Positions 6,402-11,961 of a stretch of DNA of 11,961 nucleotides are shown piece by piece. The notes under the pieces were generated by a model. The model saw only the letters and a program-made list of their open reading frames with translations, did not search any database and was not told the origin of the DNA. This stretch comes from Chloroflexota bacterium. Lineage in GTDB: Bacteria; Chloroflexota; Dehalococcoidia; Bin125. Numbering within the stretch: position 1 is the first letter of the stretch; each line of letters starts with the position of its first letter. Made by a program: the position numbers and the translations under genes. The stretch spans positions 1-11,961 of the forward strand of contig JAPPBK010000447.1 in NCBI GenBank assembly GCA_026705105.1, in the 5' to 3' direction.

Positions 6402-8081
6402 ATGCGTCTGACCGGCGCCCGAATCCTGATGGAATGCCTGCGCGCGGAAGGAGTTGAAGTCTTCTTCGGCTACCCCGGCGGAGTCGTCCTGCCGCTCTAC
6501 AACACGTTGGGCGAGTATCCCGACATCAAGCACGTGCTGGTCCGGCACGAGCAGGCGGCCGCGCACGCCGCTGACGGCTACGCCCGCGTCGCCGGACGCA
6601 CCGGAGTCTGCCTCGCCACCTCCGGTCCCGGCGCGACCAACCTCGTCACCGGGATCACGACTGCCTACATGGACTCGGTGCCGATGGTGGTGCTGACCGG
6701 CAATGTGGCGCGCGACCTGATCGGCCGCGACGGTTTCCAGGAAGCCGACATCACCGGCATCACGCTGCCGATCACGAAGCACAACTACCTGCTGATGCGC
6801 GCCTCGGAGATTGCGCCGGCGGTCAAGGAGGCGTTCCACATCGCCTCGACCGGGCGCAAGGGCCCGGTGCTGGTCGACATCCCCAAGGATGTCTTCATCG
6901 AGGAAGCCGAGTGGGACGGTTACCCGCAGGGCGTCTCGCTGCGCGGCTACCCGATCATGGATGTCCCGAGAGAGGAAGAGGTGTCCAAGGCGGCGGAAAC
7001 GATCAATGCAGCCAAGAAGCCGATCATCATTGCCGGACACGGCGTGGTGCAGTCGGAGGCACAGGACGAGCTGGTCAAGTTTGCCGAGCTCTCCGACACG
7101 CCGGTGCTGACGACGCTGCTCGGCATCTCCGGGATGCCCGAGGATCATGAGCTCTCCTACGGCTTTCTGGGTATGCACGGGCACTTCTACGCGAACATGG
7201 CAGCCGACCGCGCCGATGTCGTGATTGGCATCGGGATGCGCTTCGACGACCGAGCGATGGGCCGCTTCAGCGATTTCAACCCGACCGCGAAGATCGTGCA
7301 CATCGACATCGATCCGGCCGAGATCGGCAAGAACTTCATCACCCACGCGCCGGTCAACGGTGACGTCAAGGAAACGCTGACCCGTCTGCTGCCGCAGCTC
7401 GAGCTGAACCGACATCCGGAGTGGCGCGCCGAAATCGACCAGATCATGACGCAACATCCGACCGACTACGTCGAGGAAGGTACGGTGCTGAGCGGTCCCT
7501 GGCTGGTCCAGGCGCTGGCCGAGGCGACGCAGGGCGACTCGACGATCGTGACCGGCGTCGGTCAGCACCAGATGTGGGCGGCGCAGTACTACCCCTATAC
7601 AAAGCAGCGGCAGTGGGTCACTTCGGGCGGACTCGGCACGATGGGCTACGAAGTGCCGGCCGCGATGGGCGCACAGTTCGCACAGCAGGAGCCAATCTGG
7701 TCAATCTGCGGCGACGGCGGCTTCCAGATGACCTCGCAGGAGCTGCAGACGGTCGCCGATCACAATCTGCCGGTGCGCTTCGCGATCTTCAACAACGGCT
7801 TCCTGGGCATGGTCCGCCAGTGGCAGGAGTTGTTCTATGAGCACAACTACCACTCGGTCGATCTGGGCCAGCCTGACTTTGTCAAGCTGGCTGAGGCCTA
7901 TGGCGTGCGCGGCGTTCGCGCCACGACCCGGGCCGAAGCGATGCAGCTCTTCCGCGATCTCGAGGGCTACGACGGACCGGTCGTGATCGACTTCCAGCTC
8001 GAACGCGAAGAGAACGTTTGGCCGATGGTCCCGGCCGGCGCGGCTCTCTCCGAGACGATCGAGTCGGCTGAGGATCTCTAG
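6402..8081 (+). CDS. ilvB: Acetolactate synthase, large (catalytic) subunit
   Basis: The ThDP-, Mg- and FAD-dependent enzyme condenses two pyruvates to acetolactate, or pyruvate with 2-oxobutyrate, the first shared step of valine, leucine and isoleucine synthesis. At 559 residues it is the compact bacterial form. Visible are FGYPGGVVLPLY (22-33), catalytic E50 in VRHEQAAAHAADGYAR, TSGPGATNLVTGI (73-85), FQEADITGITLPITKHNYL (112-130), FDDRAMGRF (281-289), and the ThDP motif GDGG (437-440) to NNGFLGMVRQWQ (464-475), with D438 and N465 as Mg ligands. Positions that in plants contact sulfonylurea herbicides differ from the sensitive form: A103 for Pro197 and G111 for Ala205. AGGAG sits six bases before the ATG. 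ilvN follows after 22 bp. Feedback control should come through IlvN. Confidence 0.97.
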   Translation: MRLTGARILMECLRAEGVEVFFGYPGGVVLPLYNTLGEYPDIKHVLVRHEQAAAHAADGYARVAGRTGVCLATSGPGATNLVTGITTAYMDSVPMVVLTGNVARDLIGRDGFQEADITGITLPITKHNYLLMRASEIAPAVKEAFHIASTGRKGPVLVDIPKDVFIEEAEWDGYPQGVSLRGYPIMDVPREEEVSKAAETINAAKKPIIIAGHGVVQSEAQDELVKFAELSDTPVLTTLLGISGMPEDHELSYGFLGMHGHFYANMAADRADVVIGIGMRFDDRAMGRFSDFNPTAKIVHIDIDPAEIGKNFITHAPVNGDVKETLTRLLPQLELNRHPEWRAEIDQIMTQHPTDYVEEGTVLSGPWLVQALAEATQGDSTIVTGVGQHQMWAAQYYPYTKQRQWVTSGGLGTMGYEVPAAMGAQFAQQEPIWSICGDGGFQMTSQELQTVADHNLPVRFAIFNNGFLGMVRQWQELFYEHNYHSVDLGQPDFVKLAEAYGVRGVRATTRAEAMQLFRDLEGYDGPVVIDFQLEREENVWPMVPAGAALSETIESAEDL

Positions 8082-8103
8082 GGAAACAGAGGAGTATCCC
8101 CTG

Positions 8104-8691
8104 ATGGCTTCCAGGAACACTATCGTCGCGCACGTTGAAGACCGTCCGGGCGTCCTGGCTCGCGTTGCCTCGCTGTTCCGCCGGCGCGGATTCAACATCG
8201 AGTCCCTGACCGTCGGGCACTGCGAGGAGCCGGGCCTGAGCCGGATGACGATCGTCGTCGACGGCGACGACCACCAGGTCGACCAGGTCTGTCGGCAACT
8301 GTTCAAGCTGATTGACGTGGTCTCGGTGCAGGACATCACGTACACGCCGATGGTTGACCGCGAACTGGCGCTGATCAAGGTGTCGGCGAGCAACTTCAAT
8401 CGGCGCGAGGTGCTCGACGTGGTCGAGGTCTTCCGCGCGGATGTCGTGGATGTCGATGCCGAAGCGCTGATCATTCAGGTGCTCGGCGACGAGGGCAAGG
8501 TCGACGCTGCGGTGAAGATGTTCGAGCAGTTCGGCATCCTTGAGATGGTGCGGACGGGCCGCGTCGCGATGCGCCGCGGCACGGAGACGACCAAGCCGCC
8601 CGCGATCTCGGACTCGCAGCAAGCGGCGGCGGCGATCCGTGCGATGCTCGGTCGGCGGCCCGAGGGCGTGCTGCCCTTCGCCAGCGACTAG
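8104..8691 (+). CDS. ilvN: Acetolactate synthase, small (regulatory) subunit
   Basis: This 195-residue subunit activates IlvB and makes it sensitive to valine. The N-terminal ACT domain is clear: VEDRPGVLARVASLFRRRGF (11-30), then NIESLTVG (31-38) and LSRMTIVV (45-52), with G16 and N31 at the valine-binding positions. The second domain, VDRELALIKVSA (about 84-95) through FEQFGILEMVRTGRVAM, is the usual ALS small-subunit C-terminal domain. About 40 further residues, poorly conserved in the family, follow (GTETTKPP to the end). The ATG has GAGGAG about ten bases upstream. It is separated from ilvB by 22 bp, so co-transcription is near certain. Genes of this family are also called ilvH. Confidence 0.96.
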   Translation: MASRNTIVAHVEDRPGVLARVASLFRRRGFNIESLTVGHCEEPGLSRMTIVVDGDDHQVDQVCRQLFKLIDVVSVQDITYTPMVDRELALIKVSASNFNRREVLDVVEVFRADVVDVDAEALIIQVLGDEGKVDAAVKMFEQFGILEMVRTGRVAMRRGTETTKPPAISDSQQAAAAIRAMLGRRPEGVLPFASD

Positions 8692-8786
8692 GCCGCTCGA
8701 CGCAAGACGCAACTACCTGATATCCGGACCACGCCTACACTCAGGCGAAACCACAGATTCCCCAACCCAAGCTGCAGGAGACACAG

Positions 8787-9791
8787 ATGCCCGCCCAGAT
8801 GTACTACGACGCCGACGCCGACCTTGATTTGCTCAAGGACAAGAAGATCGCCGTAATCGGATTCGGGTCGCAGGGCCACGCCCATGCGCTGAACCTGCGC
8901 GATTCCGGATGCGATGTGGTCGTCGGCTTGTACCCCGGCTCGCGGAGTTGGAACAAAGTGCAAGACTCGGGCATGCGGGTCGATACGGTTGCCGATGCGG
9001 CGGCGGCTGCGGACATCGTCATGGTGCTGACGCCCGACCACGTGCAGAAGCAGATATACGATCAGCACATCGCGCCTTCGATGACCGAGGGCAAGACGTT
9101 GATGTTCGCGCACGGCTTTGCGATCCACTTCAACCAGGTCATGCCCCCGCCCGAGGTTGACGTGACAATGATCGCGCCCAAGGGTCCCGGACACCTCGTC
9201 CGCCGCGTGTTCGAAGAGGGTGGCGGCGTGCCGGCGCTGTTGGCGATCCACCAGGACGCCTCGGAGACGGCCAGGGAGGTCGCGCTGGCCTACGCCAAGG
9301 GCATCGGCGGCACCCGCGCCGGGGTGCTGGAGACGACCTTCCTGGAGGAGACCGAGACCGATCTGTTCGGCGAGCAGTCCGTCCTCTGCGGCGGCATCAC
9401 GGCCTTGATGCAGGCGGGCTTCGAGACGCTGGTCGAGGCCGGTTACCAGCCGGAGTCGGCTTACTTCGAGACGATCCACGAGGTCAAGCTGATCGTCGAC
9501 CTGATCTACGAGGGCGGCTTCGCCAACATGCGCTACTCGGTCTCGGACACGGCCGAGTACGGCGACCTGACGCGCGGGCCGAAGATCATCGACGACTCGG
9601 TCAAGCAGCGGATGCAGCAGATTCTCTCCGACATCCAGGACGGCACGTTTGCGCGCGAGTGGATCATGGAGAACCAGACCGGCCGTCCCGGTTTCGACAA
9701 GCTCCGCGCCCGCGCCGCGCGGCACGAGAGCGAAGAGGTTGGCGCCGAGCTGCGCGGGATGATGTCCTGGCTCAACGAAGAGGCGGACTGA
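8787..9791 (+). CDS. ilvC: Ketol-acid reductoisomerase, class I
   Basis: It converts acetolactate or acetohydroxybutyrate to the dihydroxy acid by Mg-dependent alkyl migration and NAD(P)H reduction, the second step of the pathway. At 334 residues it is the short class I form. The Rossmann motif is GFGSQGHAHA (25-34). Catalytic/metal residues are H109 (AHGF), D192 and E196 (ETDLFGEQ), E228 and E232 (ETIHEVKLIVD), and the Ser near 251-253 (YSVSDTAEYGD). The cofactor loop reads VGLYPGSRSW (46-55): Y49 stands where the 2'-phosphate-binding Arg is usual, while S52 and S54 remain, so NADPH preference may be weakened. AGGAG lies six bases before the ATG. A 95-bp gap from ilvN may hold a minor promoter (TACACT at 8736-8741, weak). 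Confidence 0.97.
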   Translation: MPAQMYYDADADLDLLKDKKIAVIGFGSQGHAHALNLRDSGCDVVVGLYPGSRSWNKVQDSGMRVDTVADAAAAADIVMVLTPDHVQKQIYDQHIAPSMTEGKTLMFAHGFAIHFNQVMPPPEVDVTMIAPKGPGHLVRRVFEEGGGVPALLAIHQDASETAREVALAYAKGIGGTRAGVLETTFLEETETDLFGEQSVLCGGITALMQAGFETLVEAGYQPESAYFETIHEVKLIVDLIYEGGFANMRYSVSDTAEYGDLTRGPKIIDDSVKQRMQQILSDIQDGTFAREWIMENQTGRPGFDKLRARAARHESEEVGAELRGMMSWLNEEAD

Positions 9792-9802
9792 GCGGAGTCG
9801 CG

Positions 9803-9823
9803 GCGAAGATTCTGAGTCTTCGC
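9803..9823. terminator. Hairpin between convergent ilvC and protease genes
   Basis: GCGAAGA (9803-9809) and TCTTCGC (9817-9823) form a perfect 7-bp stem with a 7-base loop in the 34-bp gap between the converging genes. It probably ends the ilv operon and, from the other side, the aspartic protease transcript. There is no T-run, which is common in GC-rich genomes. Confidence 0.6.
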
Positions 9824-9825
9824 GC

Positions 9826-10185
9826 TCAGTCCGTCACGGCACTGCGTGGCAGCAGGCGCTCCCTCGCCGGATCGATCAGTAAGCCCAGCGACTCCAGCAC
9901 GGTCAACCCGAGGATTGGCTCAACTTCGTCGTCCGCGAAGAAGACGGAGGCGTAGTCCGTCTGCTCGAGGACAGTGAATCCTGCGAAGCTGAACATGCGG
10001 CGAACAGCGCGATTGTCTGCAAGCCAGACCTCGCGCACGCCGGTGGGTTGGATGCCGATCGACTCGAGCACTGTCGTCGGTACATGGGAGTTGGTCGCGC
10101 CGCTGTCGACAAGGAACGTGCCATCCCAGAAGCGGGACGGATCGTACGGATTGATGACCCTGACTGGCACGTGAACCTCTCCCAT
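9826..10185 (-). CDS. Small retropepsin-like aspartic protease (clan AA)
   Basis: A 119-residue protein of the single-domain, retroviral-type aspartic protease group found in bacteria. FLVDSGATNSHVP (24-36) carries the active-site D27-S28-G29-A30; such proteins act as dimers, each giving one Asp. The second hallmark, EPILGLTVLESLGLLIDP (89-106), matches the conserved hydrophobic-Gly segment before the C-terminus. The N-terminus MGEVHVPVRVINP is typical of the family. The start at 10185 is preferred over an in-frame ATG at 10251 because GGAGGA lies exactly seven bases upstream and the extra 22 residues do not look like the family. There is no signal peptide, so it is cytosolic. The native target is unknown. 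It is last in a same-strand series that begins at 11580. Confidence 0.82.
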   Translation of the reverse strand: MGEVHVPVRVINPYDPSRFWDGTFLVDSGATNSHVPTTVLESIGIQPTGVREVWLADNRAVRRMFSFAGFTVLEQTDYASVFFADDEVEPILGLTVLESLGLLIDPARERLLPRSAVTD

Positions 10186-10192
10186 CGGCATG

Positions 10193-10198
10193 TCCTCC
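10193..10198 (-). promoter_or_regulatory. Ribosome binding site that decides the protease start
   Basis: On the minus strand this reads GGAGGA, seven bases before the ATG at 10185 and only one base before a competing ATG at 10191. The spacing selects 10185. The longer reading from 10251 has no such site. Confidence 0.7.
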
Positions 10199-10305
10199 AA
10201 TAGGCGCAGCCAGTTCGCCTGTACTTCTGACTCGGCCCTGTTAAGCAGCATTCGAGTAGCACCATCAGATTGGCGGGTCGTGGGCGTAATGGTAAGAAGT
10301 CGCGG

Positions 10306-10614
10306 CTAGATCCCGCCGATGCCGCCGATGTCTCCGCCGAATCCACCGCCGTCGAAGCCGCTGCCGGCATCGTGTCCGCCGTGGTGGCCGCCGTCGAAGT
10401 GACCGTGGTCGAGCCCGCTGATGCTCTGCCCGCCGTCGCCGGTGTAGTGGTCACTGGCCATGTAACCGACCGCGGCTGCGCCCAGCCACCAGGTCCAGGT
10501 GTTGTCCTGCCATTCGCGGACGCGGGCGTTGGCTCGCCGACCGAACAACCGCGAGACGATCCGCAGCGGCCAAAACACGACCAGCGTGATGATTTCCATG
10601 ATCAACGTCTTCAC
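10306..10614 (-). CDS. Small membrane protein with Gly/His/Asp-rich tail
   Basis: A 102-residue protein I cannot name. Residues 4-20 (LIMEIITLVVFWPLRIV) form a hydrophobic segment followed by basic SRLFGRRANARVR, suggesting an N-terminal membrane anchor. A second short hydrophobic stretch, WTWWLGAAAVGYMA (40-53), may also insert. From residue 59 on the chain is low complexity: Gly with Asp and a His cluster (H70, H72, H77, H78, H81), ending in GGGFGGDIGGIGG. Such tails occur on small envelope proteins; metal binding is possible but unproven. The start is GTG at 10614, chosen for AAGGAG six bases upstream. It lies 85 bp after the Panacea gene and 120 bp before the protease on the same strand. 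It is probably real, because codon use outside the tail is normal and the ribosome binding site is good. Confidence 0.65.
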   Translation of the reverse strand: MKTLIMEIITLVVFWPLRIVSRLFGRRANARVREWQDNTWTWWLGAAAVGYMASDHYTGDGGQSISGLDHGHFDGGHHGGHDAGSGFDGGGFGGDIGGIGGI

Positions 10615-10699
10615 GAGTAGCTCCTTGCCGGCGGCGCGCTAAACGCCCGTCGTTGTCGTCCTTTGAAGCTAACCGATTGCGGGGAACATGTGCCGCGGC

Positions 10700-11191
10700 T
10701 TAGTCGTCCCGCGCGAGGTCGTAGGGCAGCGGCGAGCCCAGTTCGCCGTCTCGCCAGTGGGTGAGCGAGTGGGCGAGGTCGCCGAGCTCGGACGCGGACT
10801 GACCCTCGGTGGCGCGCAGGATCTGTTCGGTGGATGCGATCTCTGCGCCGTTGAATCCGAACAGGTCGGCGCTGACGAGCGCCATCGGACGGTACTGCGT
10901 GTAACCGCCCAGGTCGGAGGGCTGGATCACGATGCTGCCGTCGTCGAGCAGCGGATCGAGGTAGAGCTCGAACTTGACCAGCCAGGGACCGTGCTCGGCG
11001 ACCACGTAGTCGGCGCCCGTGATTGACTCGCCGTGGCGGCGGTAGTGAAGGAAGTCGCTGAGGCAGAGCAGCGTGTTCAACTGGCTGGCGCCGAACGAGC
11101 GGGCCGTGATCCGGCGTTCGCAGAGGTAGATGATCAACTCGCGCAGCTTGGCGTCGACGAGGCCGGAGGTGTAACTGCTGATGGTGGTCAC
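10700..11191 (-). CDS. Panacea-domain (DUF4065/SocA-like) protein, candidate antitoxin
   Basis: A 163-residue protein with a Panacea domain (SocA-like, DUF4065), known as a widespread antitoxin domain paired with very different toxins. Family marks are AKLRELIIYLCERR (14-27), FGASQLNTLLCLSDFLHYRRH (33-53), GESITGADYVVAEHGP (54-69), and the closing LAHSLTHWR...PLPYDLA (about 139-160). The start is GTG at 11191, giving a 4-bp overlap (GTGA) with the stop of the upstream gene, a classic sign of translational coupling in two-gene operons. It has no visible membrane segment. In known Panacea loci the partner is usually a small toxin; here the partner is a CaiB-like module. Antitoxin function is inferred from domain and layout; some family members may have other roles. 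Confidence 0.82.
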   Translation of the reverse strand: MTTISSYTSGLVDAKLRELIIYLCERRITARSFGASQLNTLLCLSDFLHYRRHGESITGADYVVAEHGPWLVKFELYLDPLLDDGSIVIQPSDLGGYTQYRPMALVSADLFGFNGAEIASTEQILRATEGQSASELGDLAHSLTHWRDGELGSPLPYDLARDD

Positions 11192-11580
11192 GCGCCGCCT
11201 CCTCGAGCCGATGTTGCCGACGGCTGAGCCGGCTTGCGGACTTCATGGGGCACACCGCGAGCGGTGAACAGGTCGGTCCACTCGCGCTGGGTGCGGTTGC
11301 GCAGCGCCTCGGCAATGACGGTGGAGAGCTCAGCCGCGTGCTCTCGGCGCAGTTCGGCGGTGGCGAAGCGGGGATCGTCCTCGACCTGGAGCTGGAACTG
11401 GGGCAGGTAGGCCTCGCCGTCGGCCGGGTGGCGCTCGTGGTGGTCCCACATGTGATCGGCCAGCGCCGCCTCGCCCAGCGTGTCGCGCAGACGCCGCCAC
11501 TCCTCGTCGGTCGCGATCGTGAGGTGCAGCCAACCGTCGGTGGCTCGGTAGGCGCGTTGCAGCGCGTCGAAGTCGGCCAT
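11188..11580 (-). CDS. Stand-alone CaiB/BaiF (family III CoA-transferase)-like module
   Basis: A 130-residue protein matching the small domain of family III CoA-transferases, normally about residues 230-340 of a 400-residue enzyme. ALQRAYRATDGWLHLTIATD (6-25) is the family's Y-x-x-DGW segment; DDPRFATAELRREHAAEL follows at about 68-85, then a helix and REWTDLFTARGVPHEV (about 99-114). An insertion of roughly 25 residues rich in His/Asp (HMWDHHERHPADGEAYLP) separates the first two. The catalytic Asp domain of the family is absent, so it cannot be a complete transferase. It is not simply cut from a longer frame: an in-frame TGA (11614-11616) lies 11 codons upstream, and the ATG has GAGGGA seven bases before it. 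It overlaps the Panacea gene by 4 bp. It may be a domain remnant or a co-opted partner protein. Confidence 0.72.
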   Translation of the reverse strand: MADFDALQRAYRATDGWLHLTIATDEEWRRLRDTLGEAALADHMWDHHERHPADGEAYLPQFQLQVEDDPRFATAELRREHAAELSTVIAEALRNRTQREWTDLFTARGVPHEVRKPAQPSATSARGGGA

Positions 11581-11682
11581 CGTTGTATCCCTCTGCTTGT
11601 CCTCGGCTTGCGGTCAGGTTAACGGCTAGCCTTGGTCCGAGAAGCACCACACCGGAATGCTGAACCTGGAGAGGAGCCGGTC

Positions 11683-11961
11683 ATGCGAGCAGTGGCGGCG
11701 CGCAGCGGACAATTGCGGATGGTCGATATCGCCCAGCCGGAGCCGGCCGAGGGCGAGGTGCTGGTCAAGAACCTGGCCTGCGGCATCTGCGGATCGGATC
11801 TGCACTTCATGCTCTACGGCGAGGAAATGATGCGCGGCTCGTCACAGTCGGGCAACGCGCAGTTCGCGCCCGACTTCTCGCGCGACATCGTGATGGGCCA
11901 CGAGTTCTGCTGCGAGATTGTCGGCTACGGCCCCAACACGCCCGAGCGCCTGCCAGTCGGC
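11683..11961 (+). CDS. Zinc-dependent alcohol dehydrogenase-like protein, 3' partial
   Basis: The first 93 codons of a medium-chain dehydrogenase are present and the frame is open to the window end. MRAVAARSGQLRMVDIAQPE is a typical N-terminus. LACGICGSDLHF (31-42) gives zinc ligand C36, and MGHEFCCEIVGYGP (71-84) gives H73-E74. The spacer between them (43-70) is longer than usual and contains RGSSQSGNAQFAPDFSRDIV. A strong AGGAG is six bases before the ATG. It is divergent from the CaiB-like gene across 102 bp, in which I find no convincing promoter (only a GGCTAGCC palindrome at 11624-11631). It differs clearly from the dehydrogenase at 1101-2207. Cofactor and substrate cannot be judged from this part. 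Confidence 0.87.
   Translation, partial: MRAVAARSGQLRMVDIAQPEPAEGEVLVKNLACGICGSDLHFMLYGEEMMRGSSQSGNAQFAPDFSRDIVMGHEFCCEIVGYGPNTPERLPVG

Noticed and set aside
6264..7568. A 434-codon open frame on the minus strand opposite ilvB
   Set aside because: It is antisense to a clearly conserved ilvB and has the Arg/His/Asp-rich composition typical of shadow frames in GC-rich DNA; no family is recognisable.
8688..9725. A 345-codon open frame antisense to ilvC
   Set aside because: It mirrors the coding bias of ilvC and shows no motif.
10186..10251. N-terminal extension of the aspartic protease by 22 residues
   Set aside because: There is no ribosome binding site at 10251, whereas GGAGGA is ideally spaced for 10185, where the family N-terminus begins.
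10312..10410. Short tandem repeat or CRISPR-like array (ccgccgat-type units)
   Set aside because: It is the low-complexity coding sequence of the Gly/Asp-rich protein tail; units are irregular and there are no spacers.

Overview
The window is about 12 kb of GC-rich bacterial chromosome with dense genes, strong G/C bias at third codon positions and short intergenic gaps. I see no IS element, CRISPR array, tRNA or rRNA. The anchor is a branched-chain amino acid operon, ilvB-ilvN-ilvC. The acetolactate synthase subunit is short and starts directly at the family core. Together with zinc dehydrogenases, a Panacea-domain protein and a retropepsin-like protease, this suggests a Chloroflexota-like (Dehalococcoidia/SAR202-type) or actinobacterial lineage. 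That placement is an inference from style only.

Left part (1-2900): a partial alkaline-phosphatase/nucleotide-pyrophosphatase family enzyme with an apparent reading-frame break near its 5' end (+), a zinc-type alcohol dehydrogenase lacking the structural-zinc cysteines (-), and, divergent from it, a KamB/NpmA-like 16S rRNA A1408 methyltransferase homologue (+).

Middle (2900-6060): an aldo/keto reductase preceded by a PaaI-like hotdog thioesterase (-), then a divergent pair of genes (+): an MBL-fold hydrolase and a protein resembling a Nudix domain whose catalytic box has decayed.

Centre (6056-9791): a 346-bp leader region containing a 43-codon Val/Leu/Ile-rich ORF and several hairpins, followed by ilvB, ilvN and ilvC. 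Together these make the first two steps of valine/isoleucine synthesis, and the leader looks like an attenuation device.

Right part (9826-11580, all -): read in transcription order, a stand-alone CaiB/BaiF CoA-transferase-like module overlaps by 4 bp a Panacea (DUF4065/SocA-like) protein. These are followed by a small membrane protein with a Gly/His/Asp-rich tail and a small aspartic protease with a DSGA motif. The coupled pair has the layout of a toxin-antitoxin locus with an unusual partner. At the right edge a second zinc-dependent dehydrogenase starts (+) and runs out of the window.

The three convergent gene junctions (1059-1100, 2897-2922, 9792-9825) each hold a perfect inverted repeat without a T-run and probably act as two-way terminators. 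The points most worth following are the rRNA methyltransferase homologue, the CaiB-like/Panacea pair, and the ilvB leader peptide.
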